From the NCBI RefSeq assembly GCF_004117875.1, contig NZ_RAHW01000005.1, forward strand, positions 399,124 through 463,123: 64,000 bases of DNA, written 5' to 3'. Of the stretch, positions 34,726-43,698 are shown piece by piece (position 1 is the first letter of the stretch; each line of letters opens with the position of its first letter). The position numbers and the translations under genes were made by a program. This DNA comes from Geomonas oryzae. Its GTDB lineage: Bacteria; Desulfobacterota; Desulfuromonadia; Geobacterales; Geobacteraceae. The notes below the pieces were generated by a model. The model had not been told where the DNA came from. It searched no databases and was given only the letters and a program-made list of their open reading frames with translations.

Positions 34726-37308
34726 ATGGGCACCATCAGTTGCGAAACCATTTCCGGGATCCGTCTTTTCAACGGCCTCGCCCCGGGCGACCTCCGGCAG
34801 GTGGCCGGGCGCCTCGAGCTGCGCCGGTTCGCCGCCGACGAGGTCATCCTCGCGAGGAACGAGCCGGCGATGGAGCTCTACGTGATCCTCTCGGGGCGCA
34901 TCCGGGTGGAGCTTTTGGACCGCTCCGGGCAGATCCTGAACCTCACCGAACTCGGCATCGGCAACGTGATCGGCGAACGCGCCATCCTGACCGACGAGAA
35001 GCGCTCCGCCGACGTGCGCGCCATCACCGAGGTGCAGGCGGCACGGCTCACCCGGCAGGACTTCGAGGAACTCCTCGAACGGATGCCGCTTCTCTACGCC
35101 AACATGAGCCGCATCCTCGCGGCACAGCTCGGGAGCTGGGCGCACCGCCACCAGCGCGAGGAGAGCGAACACCGCGAGGTGATCACCAACATCATCGGCT
35201 GGCAGCTCCTTCCGGAATTCGGTGAGTTCCCCGGCATCTCCCCCTGGGTCCGCCTCTTGAACAAGCGCCTCGAGCACCTGGCCGGCACGAGGAGCCACGT
35301 CCTCATCCTCGGCGAGCCCGGCACCTGGAAGGACCTGGCCGCCCGCCTGATCCACTTCCACAGCGACGACAACCGCCCCGTCCTATTCCTCGACTGCGCC
35401 GCGCCCCCGCCGGTTCTGGGCGAGGAGTGCGCGGCGAGCGAATCGGCGGCGCAGAGCTCGCTGCTTTTGGGTCTCGCCCAGGAGGCGGCGCTCTTCGGAC
35501 ACGCCCCGGAGGGAGCGGTGTACGCGCGCCGGGTGCGGCGCGGCATGATCGAGCTCGCCGCCGGCGGCGACATGATCCTCAGAAACATCGACTGCCTCAC
35601 CCCCGCGGTGCAGGAAGAACTGGTCGAATTCATGGAGAGCGGCCACTTCACGCGCCGCGGCGAGACGAAGCTTAGAAGCACCCAGGTGCGCATCATCGCG
35701 ACCAGCGGCAAGCCGCTCGCCCCTATGGTCGACAGCGGCAAGTTCAACGCGGTCCTCTTCAAGAAACTCTCCGGCGAAACGGTGGAGTTGGCCCCCTTAA
35801 GGGAGCGCAAGAAGGACATCCCGGTCATCGCACGGAGCCTTTTGAAGTCACTGAACGCGAAGCACCACAAAAGCGTGCGCCGCCTCTCCCAGGACGCCCT
35901 GAACCGCCTGGTGGACCACGACTGGCCCCTGAACGCGAGCGAGCTGTACCAGGTCGTCTCGCGCGCCGTGGTGGTGTGCAACGACGACGAGATCCACCCG
36001 GAGCACATCTCCCTGCAGGGGCACCCCTTCGGGGACGGCCACTTCGACCTCCTCACCCTCCCGGCGGTGGAGAGGCTCGCGCGCAACCCGCGTTTCCCGC
36101 GCCTTTTGCGCTACGTCACCGTGCCGCTCTTTCTGACGGTGACGCTCTACACCCTCTTCGGGCCCTCTCTCAACAACGCGGCGAACCTCGCCGCCTGGAC
36201 CATAGGGTGGCCGGCACTTCTCGTCACCGCGTTTCTCTTCGCACGCGGCTGGTGCAGCTTCTGCCCCATGGAGGCGATCGGCGAGTACTTGGGCGTGTCG
36301 AGCCGGGTGGTGCGCGACCCCGCCCCCTGGCTGCGCCGCTGGGGCCCCACCCTCTCCTTCGTGGCGCTCGTTTTGATCCTCCTGGCGGAGCAGGCGACCG
36401 GGATGTTCACCTACGCCGGGGCGACCGGACTTTTGCTTTTCGGGATACTTTCCGCCACGGTGAGCGCCGACCTCGTCATCGGGCGCCGCGGCTGGTGCAA
36501 GTTCCTCTGTCCGCTCGGGCGCATCGTGAGCCTCGTCTCGCGCATCTCTCCGCTTGAGATGCACAGTAACCACAACGTCTGCCTGAGCCGCTGCCGGGTG
36601 GACGACTGCATCAAGGAAAAGGGTTGCCCCATGGGGCTCCATCCTTCCGGGGTCGACAGCTCTGACCACTGCGTCCTCTGCCTGAACTGCGTGAGGAGCT
36701 GCCCGCACCACTCCATGCAGTTGGACCTCAGAAACCCGACCTGGGGAGGGTTCAACCGCGCCCGGCGCGGCCTGCGCGAGGCCTTTTTCAGCACGACCCT
36801 GGTCGGCGTGGTCATCGCCGCCAAGGGGACGCCGCTCGTCGCCGGCCGCCACATCGAGATCTTCTCGCGCACTTTATGGAGCGTCACCGATTACCTGGTC
36901 GCCCTCGCCATCGTGGCGGGCTTCACCCTCTTGACCCTCCTCGCCTCGGCGACGGTGCGCGGGACCGGGTGGCGCCAGGTCTTCACCACGAGCGGTCTCG
37001 CCTACCTCCCGCTCGCCGCGGCCGGGCTCTTCCTCATCTTCTTCCGCGCCCTGGTCGAGGGGGGTGCCACGCTCGTCCCGCTCATGATCGACGCCTTCGG
37101 CCTCGGCGGCCGGCTCGACGCTGCGCGGCTCACCCCCGAGTTCGGCACGCTGCGCCTTCTCATCTACCCGCTCATCGTGCTCGCGGCGCTCTTCTCGCTC
37201 AGGATCCTCGGCAAGCTGCAGCGGCAGGACGGTCTCCCCGTCGGCGCGCTCGCCGGTCACCGTTTCCTGATCGTCGCCGCAGCGACGGTTTTCGTGGCGA
37301 TCCTCTAG
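34726..37308 (+). CDS. Fusion: cyclic-nucleotide-binding domain, degenerate sigma-54 AAA+ domain, membrane 4Fe-4S polyferredoxin
   Basis: An 860-residue protein with three parts. Residues 1-120: cNMP-binding (CRP-type) fold. About 175-430: sigma-54-activator-like AAA+ domain, apparently inactive: Walker A reads GEPGTWKD instead of GESGTGKE, the Walker B acidic pair is replaced by RNID, and GAFTGA reads GAVYAR. From about 455: several membrane helices plus cysteine motifs like NapH/CcoG: CSFCPMEAIGE (about 509), CKFLCPLGR (about 590) and CVLCLNCVRSCP (about 648). No DNA-binding domain is present. It probably passes electrons at the membrane under nucleotide-linked control; this is inference. 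The start has GGGAG upstream. Confidence 0.85.
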   Translation: MGTISCETISGIRLFNGLAPGDLRQVAGRLELRRFAADEVILARNEPAMELYVILSGRIRVELLDRSGQILNLTELGIGNVIGERAILTDEKRSADVRAITEVQAARLTRQDFEELLERMPLLYANMSRILAAQLGSWAHRHQREESEHREVITNIIGWQLLPEFGEFPGISPWVRLLNKRLEHLAGTRSHVLILGEPGTWKDLAARLIHFHSDDNRPVLFLDCAAPPPVLGEECAASESAAQSSLLLGLAQEAALFGHAPEGAVYARRVRRGMIELAAGGDMILRNIDCLTPAVQEELVEFMESGHFTRRGETKLRSTQVRIIATSGKPLAPMVDSGKFNAVLFKKLSGETVELAPLRERKKDIPVIARSLLKSLNAKHHKSVRRLSQDALNRLVDHDWPLNASELYQVVSRAVVVCNDDEIHPEHISLQGHPFGDGHFDLLTLPAVERLARNPRFPRLLRYVTVPLFLTVTLYTLFGPSLNNAANLAAWTIGWPALLVTAFLFARGWCSFCPMEAIGEYLGVSSRVVRDPAPWLRRWGPTLSFVALVLILLAEQATGMFTYAGATGLLLFGILSATVSADLVIGRRGWCKFLCPLGRIVSLVSRISPLEMHSNHNVCLSRCRVDDCIKEKGCPMGLHPSGVDSSDHCVLCLNCVRSCPHHSMQLDLRNPTWGGFNRARRGLREAFFSTTLVGVVIAAKGTPLVAGRHIEIFSRTLWSVTDYLVALAIVAGFTLLTLLASATVRGTGWRQVFTTSGLAYLPLAAAGLFLIFFRALVEGGATLVPLMIDAFGLGGRLDAARLTPEFGTLRLLIYPLIVLAALFSLRILGKLQRQDGLPVGALAGHRFLIVAAATVFVAIL

Positions 37309-37346
37309 CCGATCGCACGCCAGTCCCCCTCCCCGACGATAACGGG

Positions 37347-37373
37347 TTGACAATTTTCCCGACAGGGTATAAA
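37347..37373 (+). promoter_or_regulatory. Sigma-70 type promoter for the M-box/mgtA transcript
   Basis: TTGACA (37347-37352) and TATAAA (37368-37373) with a 15-base spacer; a -10 of TAAACA two bases on would give 17. Transcription would begin just before the riboswitch. Confidence 0.6.
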
Positions 37374-37383
37374 CAGACAGAGT

Positions 37384-37550
37384 TCCTCGTTAAGATGAGG
37401 CGTTTGCACAAACACAGGCTACTGCCCGGAAACGTCGAAAGACGCCAATGGGTAGACCAGGTATTGCCGGATTAAGGCTCTACTTAAGGTAGCTGGTCCC
37501 TCGCGACCTACGTTGTGCACTGCCGAAAACCGACGAGTGGGGAACCGTGA
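37384..37550 (+). ncRNA. M-box (ykoK) Mg2+-sensing riboswitch
   Basis: The conserved blocks of the M-box aptamer appear in order: GTTAAGATGAGGC, GGCTACTGCCC, the near-invariant GTCGAAAGACGCCAATGGGT, GGATTAAGGCTCTACTTAAG and GGTAGCTGG, then GTGCACTGCC with ACGAGTGG. It precedes an intrinsic terminator and mgtA. In known M-boxes Mg2+ stabilises the aptamer and lets the terminator form, so mgtA is expressed when Mg2+ is scarce. Confidence 0.88.
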
Positions 37551-37560
37551 GGCACATCCA

Positions 37561-37587
37561 GGCCCGGGTTCTCCCGTGGCCTTTTTT
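37561..37587 (+). terminator. Riboswitch-controlled intrinsic terminator
   Basis: A GGCCCGGG/CCCGTGGCC stem (one bulge) closes a TTCT loop and is followed by six T. It lies directly after the M-box, which would control it by alternative pairing. Confidence 0.85.
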
Positions 37588-37941
37588 CGTTTCTACACAT
37601 CGCACAGAAAGGTGGTGGTTTTTCACATTGGACAGTCATAGTAGCGAATATCCGTTACCCATCCCGTTCCCGCGGCGATAACCCCCTTCAAAGCCTTCCT
37701 CCTTCCCTGCCCGCTTTGATCCGGTTCCGCCCCCAGGAACGGGACTCGATAAGCAGCGGGGAGTCTTCCACACGAACTCCCTCTTGATGCAAGCACCGAC
37801 CGGCTTACGCAGGGCGCTCTACGCCCGTGGCGCATCCGGCGTCGTATTGCGGTCACGCGCACCGTCTTAGCACCGGTCCGTCCGGCTGCGGATGTGGTAC
37901 GCTTTGCCCGCACGCAAGGTTGCCGTACAGGAGAAGGCAGG

Positions 37942-40623
37942 ATGTTCATCGTTTCCAATATACAGGTAGGGCGTTCGACAAAGCAGACGCCCGCCCAGCG
38001 CCAGCAGGCGCACAAATCGGCGTCGCAGGGGGAAAGCGAGCGCCGCCTGGTGGAGCTTTGCTCCATCTCGGTGCGCGACGCGCTGAAAGAGCTCGACACG
38101 AAGGCGAAGGAGGGGCTCTCCGCCGAGGAGGCCGAAAAACGCCTCGACGAGTTCGGCGCCAACGAGCTCGCCCACGCGAGACGCCTCACCGTGCTCGCCG
38201 ACCTCTTCGAGCGCTGCAAGAGCCCGCTCGTAATCCAGCTCCTCGTCATCGCCGTCATCTCCGGCATCGTCGGCGAGACCAAGTCGGCCCTCATCGTGAG
38301 CGCCATGATCATCCTGAGCGTCGGTCTCTCCTTCATCCTGGACCGCCGCTCCGGCCAGGCGGTAGAGGCGCTCGGCAAGAGGGTCCAGTCGCGCACCCTG
38401 GTGCTGCGCGACGGCGAGGAGACCGAGATCCGCATAAGCGACGTGGTCCCGGGCGACATCGTGCTCCTCATGGCGGGCTCCATCATCCCCGCCGACGTGC
38501 GCCTTCTCTCCGCCAAGGACTTCTTCGTGAGCCAGTCCGCGCTCACCGGCGAATCGATGCCGGTCGAAAAGAGCGCCATGGTCGACAAGGAGCACGAGGC
38601 CGGACTCTCCGCCTGGGAACTCCCGAACGCCTGCTACTTGGGCTCCAGCGTGAACAGCGGCTCGGCGCGCGCCGTCGTCGTAAACACCGGGGTGAGGACC
38701 CTCTTCGGCTCCATCTCCGCGTCGCTTGCCGAAAAGCCGGAGGAGACGAGCTTCGACAAGGGGACCCGCTCCTTCACCTGGCTCATGATCCGCTTCATGC
38801 TGGTGATGACCGCCGCCGTCTTCATGATCGTCGGCATGACCAAGGGGAACTGGGTCGATGCGCTGCTCTTCGGCCTCTCCATCGCCGTCGGCCTCACCCC
38901 CGAGATGCTCCCGATGATCGTCACGGTGAACCTCGCCAAGGGTGCGCTCACCATGGCGGCCAAGAAGGTGATCATCAAGCGGCTCCCCTCGATCCAGAAT
39001 TTCGGCGCCATCGACATCCTCTGCACCGACAAGACCGGGACGCTCACCCAGGACAAGGTCGTCCTCGAGAAGTACGTCGACCTGACCGGCCGCACCAGCG
39101 AGGACGTCCTCACCTACGCCTACCTGAACAGCCACTACCAGACGGGCCTAAGAAACCTGATCGACCGCGCCATCCTCGACCACACCGAGATGAACGTCCA
39201 GCTCTGCCGCCTGGTGGACGAGCTCCCCTTCGACTTCCAGCGCCGCCGCATGTCGGTCGTCGTCGACTTCGAGGGTGACCACGTGCTCATCTGCAAAGGG
39301 GCGGTGGAGGAGATCTACGAGTGCTGCAGCCACTACCAGATCGGCGAGGAGGTCTACCCCCTCTTTGACATGATCCGGGACAACCTCTTCGAGGAGGTGG
39401 AGCGTCACAACCGCGACGGTTTCCGCGTCCTCGCCATCGCCTACCGCGAATTCCCGCGCGAGAAGACCCAGTTCGAGGTGAAGGACGAGTCCCAGATGAT
39501 CCTCCTGGGGTTCATCGCCTTCTTCGATCCCCCCAAGGCGCAGGCAAGCGAGGCGCTCGCGCTTCTGCAGGAGGCGGGCGTGCGCGTGAAGGTGCTTACC
39601 GGCGACAACGGGCTCGTGACCAAGAAGGTCTGCAGCAACGTGGGACTGAAGGCCGAGGGTATGCTGACCGGTGCGGAGCTTGCGCGCCTTGACGACGATG
39701 AGTTCGCGCGGGTGGTCCAGGAGGTGGACGTCTTCGTGAAGCTCTCCCCGGCCCAGAAGGAGCAGATCGTGCGCAGCCTGCGCGACAACGGGCACGTGGT
39801 CGGCTTCCTGGGGGACGGCATCAACGACGCCCCGGCGCTCAAAGCCGCCGACGTCGGCATCTCGGTCGACTCCGGGGTCGATGTCGCCAAGGAAACCGCG
39901 GACATCGTGCTCCTCGAGAAGAGCCTTCTCGTCCTCGAAGAGGGGATCATGGAGGGGCGCCGCGTCTTCGCGAACATCATCAAGTACATCCGGATGGGGG
40001 CCTCCTCCAACTTCGGCAACATGTTCTCGGTGATGGGGGCGAGCTACCTGCTCCCCTTCCTCCCGATGCAGCCGGTGCAGATCCTCGCCAACAACCTCCT
40101 ATACGACTTCTCGCAGACCGGGATCCCGACCGACCGGGTGGACGAGGAACTGGTGGCGAAGCCGCTCAAGTGGAACATCGGCAACATAAAGCGCTTCATG
40201 TTCTGCATCGGTCCCATAAGCTCGCTCTTCGACTACGCGACCTTCGCGCTCATGTGGTACGTCTTCGGCTGCGCGGCCTACAACGCCCCCGGCGTCACCG
40301 CGCTGCAGCAGGACGGGCTCGCGCGGCTCTTCCAGACCGGCTGGTTCGTCGAGTCGCTGCTCACCCAGACCCTCGTGGTGCACATCATAAGGACCAGGCG
40401 CGTGCCGTTCTTCGGCAGCTCGGCCTCGCTCCCGATGACCCTGACGACGCTCGCCATCATGGGGCTCGGCGCCTGGCTCCCCTACTCCCCCTTCGCGGGC
40501 GCCTTAAACCTCGTGCCGCTGCCGCCGGTGTACTGGGTCTATATCGTCGCGTTCCTTCTGACCTATTCCATCCTGACCCACTTCGTGAAGACCTGGTTCT
40601 TCAAACGCTTTGGAGGTGACTGA
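37942..40623 (+). CDS. mgtA: Mg2+-importing P-type ATPase
   Basis: An 893-residue P3B-type ATPase of the inner membrane that brings Mg2+ into the cell. The phosphorylated Asp is in LCTDKTGTLTQDKV, the actuator loop in SQSALTGESMPVEK, the hinge in VGFLGDGINDAPALKAADVGI, and about ten membrane helices are present. The M-box riboswitch upstream supports Mg2+ as the substrate. The ATG at 37942 follows a weak AGGCAGG-like site; an upstream in-frame start adds 16 residues. Two further genes follow at 2 and 14 bases, so they share the riboswitch. Confidence 0.93.
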   Translation: MFIVSNIQVGRSTKQTPAQRQQAHKSASQGESERRLVELCSISVRDALKELDTKAKEGLSAEEAEKRLDEFGANELAHARRLTVLADLFERCKSPLVIQLLVIAVISGIVGETKSALIVSAMIILSVGLSFILDRRSGQAVEALGKRVQSRTLVLRDGEETEIRISDVVPGDIVLLMAGSIIPADVRLLSAKDFFVSQSALTGESMPVEKSAMVDKEHEAGLSAWELPNACYLGSSVNSGSARAVVVNTGVRTLFGSISASLAEKPEETSFDKGTRSFTWLMIRFMLVMTAAVFMIVGMTKGNWVDALLFGLSIAVGLTPEMLPMIVTVNLAKGALTMAAKKVIIKRLPSIQNFGAIDILCTDKTGTLTQDKVVLEKYVDLTGRTSEDVLTYAYLNSHYQTGLRNLIDRAILDHTEMNVQLCRLVDELPFDFQRRRMSVVVDFEGDHVLICKGAVEEIYECCSHYQIGEEVYPLFDMIRDNLFEEVERHNRDGFRVLAIAYREFPREKTQFEVKDESQMILLGFIAFFDPPKAQASEALALLQEAGVRVKVLTGDNGLVTKKVCSNVGLKAEGMLTGAELARLDDDEFARVVQEVDVFVKLSPAQKEQIVRSLRDNGHVVGFLGDGINDAPALKAADVGISVDSGVDVAKETADIVLLEKSLLVLEEGIMEGRRVFANIIKYIRMGASSNFGNMFSVMGASYLLPFLPMQPVQILANNLLYDFSQTGIPTDRVDEELVAKPLKWNIGNIKRFMFCIGPISSLFDYATFALMWYVFGCAAYNAPGVTALQQDGLARLFQTGWFVESLLTQTLVVHIIRTRRVPFFGSSASLPMTLTTLAIMGLGAWLPYSPFAGALNLVPLPPVYWVYIVAFLLTYSILTHFVKTWFFKRFGGD

Positions 40624-40625
40624 TC

Positions 40626-41417
40626 ATGGACAGCCTGCTCGACGCACTACAGGAAGGGCGTCTCCTCGAGATCCCGGACGATTACGACAAGGAGGACGCG
40701 CTCCGCTTCCTCGCCCACATCCTGGAGGCGGTCCCGTCGCTTCCCCCGGACACCGACGTGGCCGGCCTCATCCTCGCCAAGGAGGCGGCCTCGAAGACCG
40801 CCCTCGGCAAGGGTTGGGCCTGCCCCGACGCCCGCGTCCCCTTCGACGAGGACCTGATCTGCGTCGTCGGCTGGAGCCCCAAGGGGATCGACTACGGCAC
40901 GCCGGACGGCAAACCGGTGAAGGTGATCGCCATGTACCTCGTCCCGGAGAACCAGCGCAGCAACTACCTGCGCGAGATCTCTCTGCTGGCTAAGGCGCTC
41001 GAGATCTACCCGGAGATCGAGCGGTTGAACGCGGCGGACAGCCTGAACGACATCCGCGACCACCTGCTCGACCTGATCAGCACCACGAAGGGAACGGTCG
41101 GCCCGGACTCCCGCGCCAGGATGATCCGCCTGCAGGGGAAGGCGGCCGCCGTGGAGCCGGTCCCCCAGGACCTCGCGAACCTGCTCGTCGAGCCGGTCAC
41201 CATCCTGGTGGGAACCGGGCTCAAACCGGTGGTGCTCGGACACGACCAGGCGCTCGTTGAGCTCCTCGAGGGGATGCCCGGGCTCGCCGAAGAGGTGACC
41301 TCGCACAGCTCCTTCAACGCCGGCGGTTGGCGCATCGTGAAAAGAAAGGACGCCTCCTTCACCGGCGAGCGTCTGCTCATCGACTGCCTGGCACTGAGGA
41401 CTTCGGGAGGGAAGTAA
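40626..41417 (+). CDS. PTS EIIA (PtsN)-like protein with active-site His replaced by Asp
   Basis: A 263-residue soluble protein. Residues about 40-150 match the PTS EIIA type 2 fold (GKGWACPDARVPFDEDLICV and LVPENQRSNYLREISLLAKAL). In active EIIA/PtsN proteins the motif is (G/A)-x-(P)-H-(A/G)-(R/K), and the His carries phosphate. Here it reads CPDAR, so Asp stands in its place. It cannot accept phosphate through His and may act as a fixed regulator of the MgtA pump beside it. The C-terminal 110 residues show no domain I recognise. Start has GGAGGTGACTGATC, two bases after mgtA. Confidence 0.75.
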   Translation: MDSLLDALQEGRLLEIPDDYDKEDALRFLAHILEAVPSLPPDTDVAGLILAKEAASKTALGKGWACPDARVPFDEDLICVVGWSPKGIDYGTPDGKPVKVIAMYLVPENQRSNYLREISLLAKALEIYPEIERLNAADSLNDIRDHLLDLISTTKGTVGPDSRARMIRLQGKAAAVEPVPQDLANLLVEPVTILVGTGLKPVVLGHDQALVELLEGMPGLAEEVTSHSSFNAGGWRIVKRKDASFTGERLLIDCLALRTSGGK

Positions 41418-41431
41418 GCGGGAGGTTTGCC

Positions 41432-42022
41432 ATGACGGAAGCAAACGATCTGCAGCAGCGCCTCGATTCATCCGAGGAGAGAAACGCGCTCAACAACAAG
41501 GTCGCCGTGGCGGTCGCCATCATCTCGGTGTTCATGGCGGTCTGCAAGGTGAAGGACGACAACATCGTCCAGGCGATGCTGCAGGCCAAATCGGACCAGG
41601 TGGACACCTGGAACGAGTACCAGGCGAAGAAACTCAAACAGCACCTTGCCGAGTTGGGGCTGAACCAGGTGGCGGCGATCGGCGCGCTGGCGCCGCGCGA
41701 GAGTTCCGCCGCGCTCGAGCGGCAGAAGAAGGAGTACGGCGAGAACATCGCGCGCTACAAGGGCGAGGAGGAAAAGCTCGCCGCCCGCGCGAACGGGCTC
41801 GGCAAGCAGTACGACGACCTGAACTACCGGGACGACCAGTTCGACCTCTCCGACGCGACGCTCGCGGTATCGCTTGCCATGCTCGCCATCGCCTCGCTCA
41901 CCCAGAAGAAAAAGCTCCTGTACCTGGCGCTCGCCGTGGCGGGGTTCGGGATCGTCATGGGTGTCGCAGGCCTTGCCGGCCTGCCGCTGCATCCTACCGC
42001 GCTGGTGCGCGCCCTCTCCTAG
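41432..42022 (+). CDS. DUF4337-type membrane protein
   Basis: A 196-residue protein with an N-terminal membrane helix (about 25-40), a long charged coiled-coil-like middle, and two helices at the C-terminus. The pattern NKVAVAVAIISVFMAVCKVKDDN near the start fits DUF4337 proteins. It is the third gene in the Mg2+-riboswitch transcript, 14 bases after the EIIA-like gene, with a GGGAGG site. Its last 29 bases overlap the convergent gene at 41994. Role unknown. Confidence 0.75.
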   Translation: MTEANDLQQRLDSSEERNALNNKVAVAVAIISVFMAVCKVKDDNIVQAMLQAKSDQVDTWNEYQAKKLKQHLAELGLNQVAAIGALAPRESSAALERQKKEYGENIARYKGEEEKLAARANGLGKQYDDLNYRDDQFDLSDATLAVSLAMLAIASLTQKKKLLYLALAVAGFGIVMGVAGLAGLPLHPTALVRALS

Positions 42023-43496
42023 CGCCGCTCTCCCCCTCGATCGCGGCGAACAGTTCCGAGACGACCTTGGAGAGGTGGCACCCCGACAGGAGCCCGGCGT
42101 AGGACGCGTCGTCGGTGATGATCCTTTTTCTGAGCGGCCGGTGCTCGCTCTCCGAGAGCAGCTCCTCCAGCGTCGCCTTGATGCTTTTGCCCCGCGGCGG
42201 CACCTCGATGCCGCGCCCGCAGCCTGAGTCGTCCAGGGCGGTCACGTACCAGAGCCTGAGCGGGGCGAGACTCGGATCCGCCTCCAGGTGACCGCTCGCC
42301 CTCACGTATTCGAGCACCTTCCGGGCAAGCTGCAGCTTCGCCATCTCGTAGCACGACTCATCGACGATGTTGCCGTGCTCGAAGAACGGGATCACGTGCA
42401 GCCAAGGCTCGCTGCGCACCTGTTCCGTTCCCGGTTTCTGCTCCCGTCCCACCACGAAGAGCGCCCATACGTACGCGGTGTAGAAGAGCCGCGAACTCGC
42501 CGGGTTCCCCACCACGCTGTGCCCCTCGTACTCAAGGATGAAGGCCTCCCGGTCCGGGTTCAAAAGCTCCTGCTGCGCACCGCAGATCTCCCCCTGGAAA
42601 AAGCTGCTGGGGGGCCAGAGCTTGCCCGTCACGCTGGCGTGCAGGGCGGGGTGCGCCGCGCCGGTTTGCGCCGCCGCCGCTTTTCTCAGGTCGGCCAGCA
42701 GCTGTTCCTTTCTCTCGTCCCTCACCCTTACCCGCACCGAATTGTTCTCGTCGCCGAAGCCGTACTGCAGCGTGACGGGGCCCTGCCACTGTTCGCAGCT
42801 GCAGATCGGGACGCTCGGTCCCCACAAAAGCCAGAGGTTGAAGATGGTCATCTGCTGCGCCGAGAAACCGCGGTGCGACATCCGGTCGTAGGAGGAGATG
42901 ATGGGGTCCCAGTCGTCGGAGAAGCGCGACATGAGCCCGGCCAAGAGGTTCAAGGGCAAAAGGAAACCGTGCTCGATCTTCACGCTGCAGAGAAAGGAGG
43001 CCTCCTCGTCCAGCGAAAGGCGCAGTTGCGACACGGCGAGCAGGTACTGCTTGATTCCGTTTTTGGTGCTCTCGTCGTTCAACCTGAAAACGTCCAACAC
43101 CTCGATCACCGGCTCGCGCTCCTTGATCTTCAAGGCGCCGAATTTGGCCCGGTTGGCCCGCCGCCACTCGGCGAGCTCGCGGCGGTAGGCCTCGTCGTCG
43201 AACTGCAGCTGGTACCTCTTGGTCTTGGCATCCAGGTACCAGGCGGGCTCCTTGCGCGGCTTCGGGTGCAAAAGCCTCAGCTCCAGCCAAAGCCGCATCT
43301 GCCTTCTGAACATCGCCGGTTTGAAGGGCCAGGCGGAATCCCAGCAGGCCTTCAGCGTGTTCATCACGGGGAGGTTTTCCTCGGTGGAGAGGCAGCGCCA
43401 GACCAGGCGGACGGGGGGGATGAAGAACCACAGCAGGTAGAAGAAAGCGGTGGCGACCGCGACGACAAAGGCGGCAATCTCCTGGTAGCTTTTCAT
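41994..43496 (-). CDS. Membrane-anchored protein of unknown function
   Basis: A 500-residue protein with one N-terminal hydrophobic segment (about 7-33) and a large soluble part, rich in Trp and aromatic residues. I recognise no domain. Some segments (YGFGDENNSVRVRVRD; GEICGAQQELLNPDREAFILEYEG) look like beta-rich binding folds. GGGGAGG lies upstream of the ATG. It runs convergently into the DUF4337 gene with a 29-base overlap. Confidence 0.75.
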   Translation of the reverse strand: MKSYQEIAAFVVAVATAFFYLLWFFIPPVRLVWRCLSTEENLPVMNTLKACWDSAWPFKPAMFRRQMRLWLELRLLHPKPRKEPAWYLDAKTKRYQLQFDDEAYRRELAEWRRANRAKFGALKIKEREPVIEVLDVFRLNDESTKNGIKQYLLAVSQLRLSLDEEASFLCSVKIEHGFLLPLNLLAGLMSRFSDDWDPIISSYDRMSHRGFSAQQMTIFNLWLLWGPSVPICSCEQWQGPVTLQYGFGDENNSVRVRVRDERKEQLLADLRKAAAAQTGAAHPALHASVTGKLWPPSSFFQGEICGAQQELLNPDREAFILEYEGHSVVGNPASSRLFYTAYVWALFVVGREQKPGTEQVRSEPWLHVIPFFEHGNIVDESCYEMAKLQLARKVLEYVRASGHLEADPSLAPLRLWYVTALDDSGCGRGIEVPPRGKSIKATLEELLSESEHRPLRKRIITDDASYAGLLSGCHLSKVVSELFAAIEGESGARRGRAPAR

Positions 43497-43698
43497 CGGA
43501 ACCTCCCCTTAGCCTATTAGAAAAGACCAACGAATTGTATCGGCGGCACTCGCTTTTGCAACGACACCGCATTCAACCAGTGGCTGCGCCCCCTCCGGTT
43601 CGTTTTTTCCCTCACAGTTTCCCGTGCAACGGTCGATAAGAGTGATGTAGCGGTGCACCGCAAATACCCCGCCCATATGGCGGCCAGGGTTTTTCATT

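Larger units (their letters stand above)
37309..37941 (+). other. Long mgtA leader region
   Basis: A 633-base gap holding the promoter, M-box riboswitch and terminator listed separately, then 354 bases (37588-37941) without a gene I can support before mgtA. A 27-codon frame at 37787-37870 lacks a ribosome site. Confidence 0.7.

Noticed and set aside
37787..37870. A 27-codon leader peptide frame before mgtA
   Set aside because: No ribosome site and no Pro- or acid-rich pattern as in known mgt leader peptides.
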